From Hydrogenophaga flava NBRC 102514 (GTDB lineage Bacteria > Pseudomonadota > Gammaproteobacteria > Burkholderiales > Burkholderiaceae_C), in contig NZ_BCTF01000021.1 in the NCBI RefSeq assembly GCF_001571145.1, forward strand, positions 1-64,000: 64,000 nucleotides of DNA. The letters are read 5' to 3'. The notes below the pieces were generated by a model, which had not been told where the DNA came from, did not search any database, and saw nothing but the letters and a program-made list of their open reading frames with translations. This document shows, piece by piece, positions 17,309-25,700 of this stretch. Made by a program: the position numbers and the translations under genes. How positions within the stretch are numbered: position 1 is the first letter of the stretch; the number at the start of each line of letters is the position of its first letter.

Positions 17309-18061
17309 ATGACCAACACCCCCGGGGCCGACGAGGCCACCCTGCGCCGCGACCTGGCCGCCGCCTATCGGCTGGCCGCCCGCTTCGGCTGGGACGACAC
17401 GCTCTACACCCACTTCTCGGCCCGGCTGCCCGTTGGCAAGAAAGGCCAGCAGCGCTTCCTGCTCAACCCCTTCGGCCTGCTGTTCAAGGAGGTGCGCGCC
17501 AGCGACCTGATCGTGGTCGACCTGGACGGGAAGGTGGTGCAGGGCGACGCCGCGATGAACCCGGCCGGCTTCACCATCCACAGCGCGGTGCACACCGCAC
17601 GCGACGACGCCCACTGCGTCATCCACACCCACACCGTGCCCGGCATGGCCGTGGCCGCCTGCGAGCAAGGCCTGTTGCAGCTCAACCAGATCTCGGCCGA
17701 GTTCCACCAGTCGGTGGGCGTGCATCCCTACGAAGGCGTGGCCTTCAACCTGGAGGAACGCAGCCGCATCCAGGCCGCGCTGGCCGACAACATGGCCCTG
17801 ATCCTGCGCCACCACGGCCTGCTCAGCGTGGGGCCGACGGTGGCCGACGCCTTCTGCGTCATGTACTACCTCAACAAGGCCTGCGAGATCCAGCTGGCCG
17901 CCGCGCAGCTGGCCAGCATCGCCGGGCCGGTCACGCGCATCCCGCCCGCGCTCAGCGCCCACGTGCGCAAGCAGTTCCGCGGCGTGGAACACGAGCGCCA
18001 ACTGGTCTGGGCGGCCTGGCTGCGAGATCTGGAGCGCAGCGAACCGGACTACCGCCTGTGA
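17309..18061 (+). CDS. Class II aldolase/adducin family protein
   Basis: A 250-residue zinc-dependent class II aldolase-like protein. The metal-binding histidines are visible in CVIHTHTVPGMAVA (about residues 108-112) and again in LRHHGLLSVG near 170. The N-terminal RFGWDDTLYTHFSARLP is typical of the subgroup often annotated as aldolase/adducin. The start at 17309 follows CACGGAGACTTC. The stop overlaps the next start (GTGA). Such enzymes cleave phosphorylated or carboxylated hydroxy compounds. Here it presumably acts on a carbon skeleton released in the operon's pathway. Confidence 0.88.
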   Translation: MTNTPGADEATLRRDLAAAYRLAARFGWDDTLYTHFSARLPVGKKGQQRFLLNPFGLLFKEVRASDLIVVDLDGKVVQGDAAMNPAGFTIHSAVHTARDDAHCVIHTHTVPGMAVAACEQGLLQLNQISAEFHQSVGVHPYEGVAFNLEERSRIQAALADNMALILRHHGLLSVGPTVADAFCVMYYLNKACEIQLAAAQLASIAGPVTRIPPALSAHVRKQFRGVEHERQLVWAAWLRDLERSEPDYRL

Positions 18062-19023
18062 GCGGTGCCGCGCCGACCCTGCTGCTGTGCAGCGAGACCG
18101 ACGACCTCTCGGGTCTGTGTGGCGAATTCGAGCGCGCCGCCGCGCGGGCCTGCCCCGGCCTGCGCGTGCGGTGCTGGACGCCGGACACGGCGACCACCGA
18201 ACTGCAAAGCGTGGTCGCCATCGCGGGCTGGTTCGTGCCCCTGGGCCTGCCGGCGCGCCTGCCGCGCCTGCGGCTGCTGGCCTCCATCGGGGCCGGGGTG
18301 GAACACCTGCTGCGCGACCCGGACCTGCCCCCCGATGTGCCAGTCACCCGCATCGTCGACCCGGCGCAGGCACGCGGCATGGCCGAGTACGTGCTGTGGG
18401 CGGCGCTGCACTTTCACCGCGACCTCGACCGCGTGCTGGCACAGCAGACGCGCCGCGAATGGCGCATGCCGGCGCAGCGCCCGGCCAGCGCCTACCGCGT
18501 CGGCATCATGGGCCTGGGCGCCATGGGCGCTGAAGTGGCCCGCACCCTGGCCGCGCACGGGTTCGATGTGCACGGCTGGGCGCGCAGGCCCGCTGCGCTG
18601 GACTGCGTGACCACCTGGGCCGGGCCGGAAGCGATGCGCCCCTTCCTGGCAGGGCTGGACATGGTGGTCTCGCTGCTGCCGCTCACACCCGAGACGCGCG
18701 GCCTGTGCAATGCCGACTGGTTCGCCGCGCTGAAGCCGGGCGCGGTGTTCGTCAACTGTGGCCGGGGCGAACAGCTGGTGGTGCCGGCGTTGGTGGACGC
18801 GCTGCGCAGCGGCCACCTGCGCGCCGCGGTGCTCGATGTGTTCGAACACGAACCCCTGCCGGCCGACGACCCGCTTTGGACCGAGCCTGCCGTGGTCATC
18901 ACCCCGCACATGGCCTCGTCCGCGTCCGCCGAGGTGATCGCGGGGCAGATCGTGGAGAACACCGCGCGGGCGCTGGCGAGGAGGGCGCTGCTGCATGCGG
19001 TGGACCGGCTGCGCGGTTACTGA
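18058..19023 (+). CDS. D-2-hydroxyacid dehydrogenase (GhrA-like)
   Basis: A 321-residue NAD(P)-dependent 2-hydroxyacid dehydrogenase. The Rossmann motif GLGAMG lies near residue 151. The catalytic triad is complete: Arg236 in NCGRGEQLVV, Glu265 in EHEPLPADDP and His284 in TPHMAS. It begins with GTG overlapping the aldolase stop, so translation is coupled. Relatives reduce glyoxylate, hydroxypyruvate or other 2-oxoacids. It is the last gene of the operon that starts at 10894. Confidence 0.88.
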   Translation: MSGAAPTLLLCSETDDLSGLCGEFERAAARACPGLRVRCWTPDTATTELQSVVAIAGWFVPLGLPARLPRLRLLASIGAGVEHLLRDPDLPPDVPVTRIVDPAQARGMAEYVLWAALHFHRDLDRVLAQQTRREWRMPAQRPASAYRVGIMGLGAMGAEVARTLAAHGFDVHGWARRPAALDCVTTWAGPEAMRPFLAGLDMVVSLLPLTPETRGLCNADWFAALKPGAVFVNCGRGEQLVVPALVDALRSGHLRAAVLDVFEHEPLPADDPLWTEPAVVITPHMASSASAEVIAGQIVENTARALARRALLHAVDRLRGY

Positions 19024-19318
19024 GCATCCATCGCCGGGCGTACCGGACGATTTCTTTCTCTGGCCGCGCTCCGGCGCGGGCGTTGGCGACGGATTGAGTA
19101 ACTGTTCTGCAGCGGTTGCAGTAGTACGCTGGGGATCACTCAACGAATGTTCTCGCAAATGAAGCGGTCATTCATGAACTCTTAGAGGTCCTGGTCCAAA
19201 TGACCTGCCCTCCACCAACGGGTGGTAGCCCGCACGCATGCGCGTGCGCGCCCCGACCGCCAACGGAGACAGGCACGGCGATTCAAAGAAGTGTCAGTTG
19301 GGTTCCGAAGTCGAGCGG
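19024..19318. other. Gene-free interval after the guanidino operon
   Basis: About 295 bases between convergent genes. The only structure seen is a short GC-rich hairpin (CCGCGC at 19064-19069 with GCGCGG at 19074-19079), a weak terminator candidate for the operon. The short frames on both strands lack family resemblance. Confidence 0.5.
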
Positions 19319-19648
19319 TCAGGACGCCGACCAAACTACCGCCACATCGGCTTTGTTGGCTTGCTCCAGCATGCTCACCAGTGGCACCAGCCGCTGTGAC
19401 AGCCGCACATCGGGGTCTGCATCGTCCGTGGCGGGGAGCGGTTCCGGCGCCGACTTTTCCTCCTTCAGGCGCAAGGCGTGGTCTTCCCGCCAGGCACGCT
19501 GCAGGATGTCGATGGCCCGGGGCAACTGATCCGGGCTGATCACGCCCTCCGGCGTGAGTTCTTTGCCGATCAGCCGCAGTGCACCCTGGGCATCGGCGCC
19601 CAGCATGACGAGATCGGCCGTGGCCTGTGATTTGAATCGGTACAGCAT
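19319..19648 (-). CDS. DUF1840 domain protein
   Basis: A 109-residue protein beginning MLYRFKSQATADLVMLG, the signature of DUF1840, a family confined largely to betaproteobacteria and of unknown function. The start is set at 19648, because the longer frame to 19750 lacks similarity. The middle is an acidic, Pro-rich linker (KSAPEPLPATDDADPDV). The C-terminal helix ends in LVSMLEQANKADVAVVW. It is soluble and monocistronic. Confidence 0.9.
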   Translation of the reverse strand: MLYRFKSQATADLVMLGADAQGALRLIGKELTPEGVISPDQLPRAIDILQRAWREDHALRLKEEKSAPEPLPATDDADPDVRLSQRLVPLVSMLEQANKADVAVVWSAS

Positions 19649-19797
19649 GGGCAGCTTTCGGTTGGAGTGACAGGAGGGTGGGCCGCCGGCACATCCGTCA
19701 CCAGCGACCACATCAACAACAACCGTACGCCAACTGGCCGCTTTGCGCAAACCCGTAAGTCAAGCACGTGCCCGATGCGTGTCATGAGGCATCCGTG

Positions 19798-19813
19798 GGT
19801 TCGCCAGCGCACA
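19798..19813 (+). promoter_or_regulatory. 16-bp Crp/Fnr-like operator upstream of BON gene
   Basis: Read on the minus strand this is TGTGCGCTGGCGAACC, one base from the local consensus TGTGC-N6-GAACA. It lies 111 bases before the BON lipoprotein ATG. Twenty-one bases downstream is CAGCAT (19835-19840), a weak -10-like hexamer at the same spacing as in the other sites. Confidence 0.55.
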
Positions 19814-19923
19814 GACGCACGCCGGCCCGGACGCCAGCATGCGTGCACGGGTCTCGCAAAAGCATGGCCCTGCAGCACCGCTGTTCGCGGACGCTGCCAT
19901 TCCTCTCCTACCGAAAGCCCCCC

Positions 19924-20241
19924 ATGAAAACCAGCACCCAACGTTTCTCCATCCTCCTGCTCGCAGCCGCTGCGCTCACCAGCGTGGTGGGCTGTGCCTC
20001 CACAGCCACCCAGGAAAGCACCGGCCAGTACATGGACGACACGGCCATCACGGCCAAGGTCAAGACGGCCATCTTCAACGACGCGTCGCTCAAGTCGGCC
20101 GAGATCAACGTCGAGACCTTCAAGGGCGTGGTCCAGCTCAGCGGCTTCGTCAACTCGGCGGGCGACATCCAGCGTGCGGTGCAGCTGGTGCAGGGCATCA
20201 GCGGCGTGCGTTCCGTGCGCAACGACATGCGCCTGAAATAA
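19924..20241 (+). CDS. BON-domain lipoprotein
   Basis: A 105-residue periplasmic lipoprotein. The signal peptide ends at the lipobox VVGC (Cys near residue 24). One BON domain then follows (DDTAITAKVKTAIFNDASLK, then VVQLSGFVNSAGDIQRAVQL). BON proteins of the OsmY type protect the envelope under osmotic and other stress by binding membranes. It opens a run of small envelope genes to 21625. A candidate Crp/Fnr-type operator lies upstream at 19798-19813. It is similar to the second repeat of the two-BON protein at 35836. Confidence 0.92.
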   Translation: MKTSTQRFSILLLAAAALTSVVGCASTATQESTGQYMDDTAITAKVKTAIFNDASLKSAEINVETFKGVVQLSGFVNSAGDIQRAVQLVQGISGVRSVRNDMRLK

Positions 20242-20273
20242 GTGTCCCCTCCCACCACCCAGGAAAGAACGCC

Positions 20274-20651
20274 ATGAACACCACCGTCAAGACCCTCGGC
20301 GACGAAGCCTCGAACCTGGCCCACGAGGCCGCACTCGGCACCGAGCACGCCATCCGCTCCACACAACACCTGGCCCAGCAGGGGCTCGACGGACTGGGCA
20401 CCGCGCGGGCACAGACCGGCGCCGCCCTGCAGCAGCTGGCGCACGACACCAGCGCGCTCACCCACCGGGGCATGGAAGCCCTGCGCGACGGAGGCCAGCA
20501 GCTGCGCGAGAAGTCCTCGCACGCGCGCCAGGCCACCGCCGAGTACATCCAGCACGAGCCGATCAAGTCCGTGCTGATCGCGGCCGCGGTGGGGGCGGGT
20601 CTCATGGGCCTGCTGGCGCTGTTCAGCCGGCACCGCGGCAACGGCCACTGA
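20274..20651 (+). CDS. YqjD/ElaB-like (DUF883) membrane-anchored protein
   Basis: A 125-residue protein with a long amphipathic helical N-terminal part rich in Ala, Gln and His (HAIRSTQHLAQQGLDGLG). The C-terminal transmembrane helix is SVLIAAAVGAGLMGLLALFS, preceded by HEPIK, the arrangement of YqjD/ElaB. Enterobacterial relatives anchor stationary-phase ribosomes at the inner membrane. It is 32 bases downstream of the BON gene and followed by YqjE-like and YqjK-like genes, matching the yqjDEK order. Confidence 0.85.
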   Translation: MNTTVKTLGDEASNLAHEAALGTEHAIRSTQHLAQQGLDGLGTARAQTGAALQQLAHDTSALTHRGMEALRDGGQQLREKSSHARQATAEYIQHEPIKSVLIAAAVGAGLMGLLALFSRHRGNGH

Positions 20652-20668
20652 CTCACGGACGCCGGCAC

Positions 20669-21052
20669 ATGATCCATCCCGTATTCCGCCTGGCCGCGGC
20701 ACAGCCCATGCTGCTGGCCGCGCATGTGGGCGCCTATGCCGGGCTGGTGTCCGAAGAGCTGCACACCAGCGCAGCCGCGGTCCAGCGGCGCCTGCTGTGG
20801 CAGCTCGGTGGCGCCTTGTGTCTGGCGGTTGCGGCGGCACTGGCCGGGGTGGCCTTGCTGCTTTGGGCGTCGCTGGCGCCGGGTGCGGCACCGGCCGCGT
20901 GGCTGTTCGTGGCCACGCCGCTGTTGCCCGCGGTCCTCGGGCTGGCGGCGTGCTGGCGGGCCCAGGCCCACCGCAACGGCGAACCCCTGGCCCGGCTGCG
21001 CGCACAACTGGCCGAAGACGCTGCCCTGCTGGCCGGTCACACCGCGCCATGA
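20669..21052 (+). CDS. YqjE-like / phage-holin-family membrane protein
   Basis: A 127-residue inner-membrane protein. A cytoplasmic N-terminus (MIHPVFRLAAAQPMLLAAHV) is followed by two transmembrane helices, about residues 45-70 and 76-95 (LCLAVAAALAGVALLLW and AWLFVATPLLPAVLGLAA), then a short helical tail. In Burkholderiales such proteins between yqjD and yqjK are annotated as phage holin family, but there is no phage context here. Its stop overlaps the next ATG. Confidence 0.75.
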   Translation: MIHPVFRLAAAQPMLLAAHVGAYAGLVSEELHTSAAAVQRRLLWQLGGALCLAVAAALAGVALLLWASLAPGAAPAAWLFVATPLLPAVLGLAACWRAQAHRNGEPLARLRAQLAEDAALLAGHTAP

Positions 21053-21447
21053 ACACGCCCACACCGATCTCCCCGGCGCTTCCTGCCAGCAGCGCACAGC
21101 TGCGTCTGGCCGAGAGCCGGGCACAGATCGCCCGCTGGCTGGAACTGGACCGCCAGGCGCCCGCCGCTTCGTCGGCACTGGGCTGTGCGGTGCGCAGCGC
21201 ACTGCCGCTGCTGGGTGGTCTGCGTGCCCACCCGGGAACGGCCGTGGTGCTGGGCGCGCTGGCACAGGCCTGGCTGCGGTCCGGTCCGCCGCCATCCCCT
21301 GTCGGGAGCGGCTTCATACGCCCGCCGTGGGACCTGGCCATCACGCTCGCACGCCGCCATCCCAGGACCAGCCTAGTCGCGGTGGGCGTCACCGGTCTGG
21401 CGCTGTGGTGGTGGAGCCGTTCGTCCAGCCGCCCACCGTCTCGCTGA
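21049..21447 (+). CDS. YqjK-like small membrane protein
   Basis: A 132-residue protein occupying the yqjK position. The N-terminal helix QLRLAESRAQIARWLELDRQ is followed by hydrophobic stretches around residues 60-75 and a clear C-terminal membrane helix (TSLVAVGVTGLALWWW) ending in a basic Ser/Arg tail. It overlaps the preceding gene by ATGA. I recognise no catalytic motif. The role is presumably structural in the same envelope stress unit. Confidence 0.7.
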   Translation: MNTPTPISPALPASSAQLRLAESRAQIARWLELDRQAPAASSALGCAVRSALPLLGGLRAHPGTAVVLGALAQAWLRSGPPPSPVGSGFIRPPWDLAITLARRHPRTSLVAVGVTGLALWWWSRSSSRPPSR

Positions 21448-21475
21448 ATCTCTCCACCCCTCGAAAGGAACCGCC

Positions 21476-21625
21476 ATGCTGTACACCATCGCCCTCGCTC
21501 TGCTCATCCTCTGGCTGCTGGGTCTGGTCACCTCCTACACCCTGGGGGGCTTCATCCACCTCCTGCTGGTGGTCGCCATCGTCATCGTGCTGCTGCGCGT
21601 GATCCAGGGGCGCAGCCCGCTGTGA
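21476..21625 (+). CDS. Lmo0937-family (DUF5670) 49-aa membrane protein
   Basis: A 49-residue, almost wholly hydrophobic protein, MLYTIALALLILWLLGLVTS at the start and a second helix LLVVAIVIVLLRVI near the end, finishing with a short basic tail. This is the compact two-helix pattern of the Lmo0937/DUF5670 family, frequent beside stress-induced BON and CsbD genes. CGAAAGGAA lies just upstream of the ATG. It closes the 19.9-21.6 kb operon. Confidence 0.82.
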   Translation: MLYTIALALLILWLLGLVTSYTLGGFIHLLLVVAIVIVLLRVIQGRSPL

Positions 21626-21670
21626 TGCCGGTGCGGAGCGAGCCGGTCCGATCCGGCCGCTCCACCCGAC

Positions 21671-22279
21671 TCACTCCCGGGGTTCGCCCTGGGCGTTGAC
21701 CGTCACACTCGGCCCCGGCCGGTCGGTCAGCTGAACGTGGTGAAGGACGCCGCGGAACTCGTAGGTCACGTCCCAATAGTCGACCCGGTCGCGGCCACCC
21801 GAGGGGCTGCAACGCTGGACGTCCTGGGTGACGGGGCCGCGCTGTGAGGGCTGGCCCACCTGGGAGCCGATCGCTGCGCCGGCCACCACACCACCGACGG
21901 TGGTCAGGTCCCGGCCGGACCCGCCGCCGATCTGGTGACCCAATATGCCGCCGATGACCGCGCCCGCCAGCGCACCCGGGACATTGGCGCTGCTGCGCGG
22001 CGGTGGCACCTCTTCGCGCTCCATCCAGCAGCGCTGGCCGCCGGCGGTCATCACGGCGCGCGCCGAAAGGACTTTCGCCTCATACAGCCGTTCGTCGGGC
22101 GCACGCCGGTAGTCTCGCCGCCCCGATGACGGCCCCGCCTCCGGGTGGCTGGGCCGAACCGTGGCCGGATAACGGTCGGCAGGGGCCGGTGCGGCGCAGC
22201 CGGACAAGACCGCGAAGGCCGGCACCAGCACAGCGGCGATGCACAGGCGGGTCCGAGGGGTGGGAAGACGGGTGGTCAT
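21671..22279 (-). CDS. Glycine-zipper 2TM lipoprotein
   Basis: A 202-residue outer-membrane-type lipoprotein. The signal peptide ends in the lipobox LSGC (Cys near 28). Around residues 100-145 are two glycine-zipper helices, GALAGAVIGGILGHQIGGGS and VGGVVAGAAIGSQVG, typical of the SlyB/PcP family. The C-terminal part (VDYWDVTYEFRGVLHHVQLT) is the conserved domain of betaproteobacterial members. It is transcribed away from the cyclic glucan synthase operon. A shared operator-like dyad at 22385-22400 has a -10-like TAGCCT (22363-22358) on its side. Confidence 0.88.
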   Translation of the reverse strand: MTTRLPTPRTRLCIAAVLVPAFAVLSGCAAPAPADRYPATVRPSHPEAGPSSGRRDYRRAPDERLYEAKVLSARAVMTAGGQRCWMEREEVPPPRSSANVPGALAGAVIGGILGHQIGGGSGRDLTTVGGVVAGAAIGSQVGQPSQRGPVTQDVQRCSPSGGRDRVDYWDVTYEFRGVLHHVQLTDRPGPSVTVNAQGEPRE

Positions 22280-22384
22280 GATGAGGCTCCTGACGGTGGA
22301 CCGAACGGTTCGACGAACGGGATGACACAGGCTGTCCCACCCTTGTTCGCTGTCATCAGGCTAGGCCTGAGAACGCTGGTGGTC

Positions 22385-22400
22385 TGTTCGACGGCGCACA
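22385..22400 (-). promoter_or_regulatory. 16-bp Crp/Fnr-like operator, divergent promoter
   Basis: On the minus strand the site reads TGTGCGCCGTCGAACA, a full match to the local consensus. Twenty-one bases away on each side lies a -10-like hexamer: TAGCCT toward the glycine-zipper gene (22363-22358) and TACAAC toward the glucan synthase operon (22422-22427). One dyad could thus activate both directions from about -41.5. Confidence 0.7.
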
Positions 22401-22478
22401 GACCTTTGCCCCCCCTGTGCCTACAACCGTTGTGCGGGCCGACCGGCCACTTTCTCCCTCCCCAGACAGGCGCAGACC

Positions 22479-22721
22479 ATGACACACACACCTTCTTCCC
22501 CCCCCACCTGGGACACCGCTTCGCTGGGCCGACCGGCCGGCGCATCGGCCCTGGAACACAGCGCCCTGAGCGCCCACCTCAGCGACTGCGGCGCCCGCCG
22601 CGGGCGCCTGCGCGACCTGCGGTCCGGTGCAGACGGTCTGCGGCAGGTGCTGTCCGCGCGCGTGGTCTCCACCGCGCTGGTGCTGACCCTGCTGCTGGGT
22701 GCCTTGTGGCTGTTGCGCTGA
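22479..22721 (+). CDS. Small membrane protein preceding the glucan synthase
   Basis: An 80-residue protein with a polar N-terminal half (DCGARRGRLRDLRSGADGLR) and one C-terminal transmembrane helix (VVSTALVLTLLLGALWLL). I know no family. Its TGA is immediately followed by the ATG of the 2859-residue synthase (TGAATG), so the two are translationally coupled and the small protein may assist or anchor the enzyme. The frame has normal codon use and a good position behind the divergent operator. The alternative, a mere leader ORF, cannot be excluded. Confidence 0.7.
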   Translation: MTHTPSSPPTWDTASLGRPAGASALEHSALSAHLSDCGARRGRLRDLRSGADGLRQVLSARVVSTALVLTLLLGALWLLR

Positions 22722-25700
22722 ATGGCACTGGCCAGCCTGCGGGCCCGGTGGGAGTGGATTCCACCCCTTGTTGACGGCATGCTCGACGCCCGCCGGGGCA
22801 TGGCGCTGGAGCCGATCCGATCCGAGCTCTTCGGTGTGGACCGGCTGGCGCAGCATGGCCACAGCCTCGGCAGCACGCACCGCGCCGGGCCGGCCCGCTT
22901 CGGCCAGGCCACCTTCTACCCGCGCCTGCAGAGCAATGTGCGCACCCTGCGCGCGGCCTACCAGTTCGTGGCGCAAGAAGCCCAGACCGGGCAGGACATC
23001 AGCCCCGCGGCCGAATGGCTGTTCGACAACTTCCAGCTGATCGAAGCGCAGCTGCGCGAGATCCGCGAGGGTCTGCCCGCGCGCTTCTACCGCTCGCTGC
23101 CGGTGCTGCTGGACGCCCCGCTGGCCGGACTGCCTCGTATCTACGGCGTGGCCTGGGACTACGTGGCGCACACCGACAGCGCGTTCGACGAAGATCTGCT
23201 CGTGCGGCTGCTGGACGCCTACCAGGATGCGCGGGAACTCAGCCAGGGCGAGCTGTGGGCATTGCCCACGACCCTGCGTGTGGTCCTGGTGGAGAACCTG
23301 CGCCGCCTGGCCGACCGCATTGCCAGCCAGAAGGCCGCACGCGAACTCGCCAGCCTGTGCGCGCTGCGGATCAACAGCATGGGCCTGCCGGAACTGCAGG
23401 CCCTGCACACGCTCATGGTCCGGCGCGGCGTCGGCCCCGAGTTCCTGTGCGCCCTGGTGAGGGCCCTCATCGGCCGGGTCGCGATGCCAGGGGAAGACGG
23501 GCAGCGACAGGCCCAGGCCTGGCTGAAGGTCCAGGTGCCCGACCTGGCCGCACTGCAGGCGCAGGAAGCGGCCGACCAGGCGGCCGACCACCTGAGTGTG
23601 GGCAATGCCGTCACGGCGCTGCGCCGGATCGGGGCGGCCGACTGGCAGGACATCGTCAGCCGGTCCAGCCGCGTGATCCGCGAGATGCTGGCCTCGCCCG
23701 TGTTCGCCGCCGAGGACGACACCACCCGCAACGCCACGCTGCACGCCATCGAGCGCCTGTCGGTGCACAGCGGCCACAGCGGCGCGCACGTGGCCCGCGA
23801 GCTGATCCATGTCATGGGCGGAACCCGCCCGCCCAGCCTGGCCTCGCACTGGCTGCAGGGAGACGGCCGTCCCGAGCTGGAGCGCACACTCGGTGTGCGC
23901 CAGCACCGCAGGGGCTGGTGGCGGCCCTTGTTGCGGGTCTCGCGCACGCCGGCTTACCTGGGCGCGCTGGCGCTGGGCAGCGCCGGGCTGGTGGCCGCGT
24001 GGCTGCCCGGCCCGGTGTGGGCCACCGCCAGTCCGGCCGCGCTGGCGCACACTGCGCTCACTGGCCTGTTGATGCTGCTGCCCGCGTCCGAAGCGGTGGG
24101 GGCCCTGGTCAACCGGCTCATCAGCGAATCGGTGCCACCGGTGCACCTGCCGCGCCTGCTGCTGGCCAAAGGCATCCCGCCCGAGGCGCAGGTCATGGTC
24201 GTGATACCCGCGCTGCTCGGTCACCGCGCGGGCATCGACGCCCTGGTGCGGCGTCTGCAGCTGCACCACCTGGCCAACCCCGAGGCACACGCCCAGTTCG
24301 CCCTGCTCAGCGACTGGACCGACGCCGACACCGAACACCACCCGGACGACGACGCGCTGCTGGCGCATGCCGCCGACGCGCTGCGCGCGCTCAACCGGCA
24401 GCACCCGGTCGCCGCGGACGCCCCCGCGCGCTTTCTGCTGCTGCACCGCGCACGCACGTTCAGCGCCACCCAGGCCCAGTGGCTGGGCTGGGAGCGCAAG
24501 CGCGGCAAGCTGCAGCAGCTGGTGGCCCGGCTGGCCACCGGCGAGCCCGGCCCGTTCTTCGACCTGGGCGAGCTCTCGTGCACCGCACCACACACGCGCT
24601 ATGTGCTCACGCTCGACAGCGACACGCAACTGCCCCCCGGCCGCCTGCGCGCGCTGGTGGGCGTGGCCGAACACCCGCAGAACCGGCCGGTGCTGGACGC
24701 CGGTGGCCGGCGCGTGCTGCGGGGCTACGGCATCCTGCAGCCGCACCTGATCCCGCCGCTGCCCACCGAGGGTGTGCAGACCCCCTGGCAGTGGCTGTTC
24801 GCCGGGCAGAGCGGCATCGACCCCTACAGCGCCATGAGCTCCGACGCCTACCAGGACCTCTTCGGTGAAGGCAGCTTCACCGGCAAGGGCCTGCTGCACG
24901 TGGCGACGCTGCACGCGGTGCTGGGCGAGCGCCTGCCCACGGAACGCATCCTCAGCCACGACCTGCTCGAAGGCGCGCTGGTGCGCTGCGCCGTGGTGAG
25001 CGACGTCACCCTGCTCGAAGCCGAACCCGAGCACAGCGACGCCGACGCGGCCCGCCAGCACCGCTGGATGCGCGGCGACTGGCAGTTGCTGCCCTTCCTG
25101 TGGCAGTACCGGCGCTGGCCCCTGGGCGCCATCAACCGCTGGAAGCTGGTGGACAACCTGCGCCGCTCGCTGGTGCCGCCGGCGGCGCTGGCGCTGACCG
25201 TCCTGTCGCTGGGCGGCCTGGGGCTGAGCCTGCCGGTGGCCCTGGTGCTCGCGGTGACCGCCTACACGGCCGGCCCGCTGATGGGGGCGCTGGCGGCCTG
25301 GGTGCCGCGCCGCTGGGACCTGGCCGGTGAGCGCTTTGTGGTCACCGCCTCGCTGGACCTGCTGCGCGCCCTGGCTGCCGGCCTGTGGCAGCTGGCCCTG
25401 CTGCCGCAGCACGCGCTGCGCGCACTCGACGCCGTGCTGCGCACCGCGCACCGCCTGGCCCGCAGCCACCGCCAGCTGCTGCAATGGACCACCGCCGAGG
25501 CCGCCCAGGCGGATCTAGGCACCGACCTGTGGGCCACGCTGCGCCGCCACCGCGCCGGGCCGCTGATGGCGCTGGCGGGGGCGGCGGCGTTGTGGGTGGC
25601 CGGCTTGCAGCCCGGTGCCCTGGGCTGGACCCTGCTCGCGCTGTGGGCCACCGCGCCGCTGGTGGTCTGGGCGGCCAACCGGTCCTGGGCGGTGCATCCG

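Noticed and set aside
20669..21052. Prophage signal from the holin-like annotation
   Set aside because: No other phage genes occur nearby. The yqjDEK-like order explains the gene as a stress-related membrane protein.
23896..23914. TGTGCGC matches inside coding DNA (also near 14530 and 26130)
   Set aside because: They lack the GAACA half-site and lie within genes, so they are chance matches and were not counted as operators.
22356..25484. Open frame of about 1040 codons antisense to the glucan synthase gene
   Set aside because: It is a by-product of high-GC codon bias. The composition is Gln/His/Arg/Ala-rich with no domain, and the opposite strand encodes an unmistakable enzyme.
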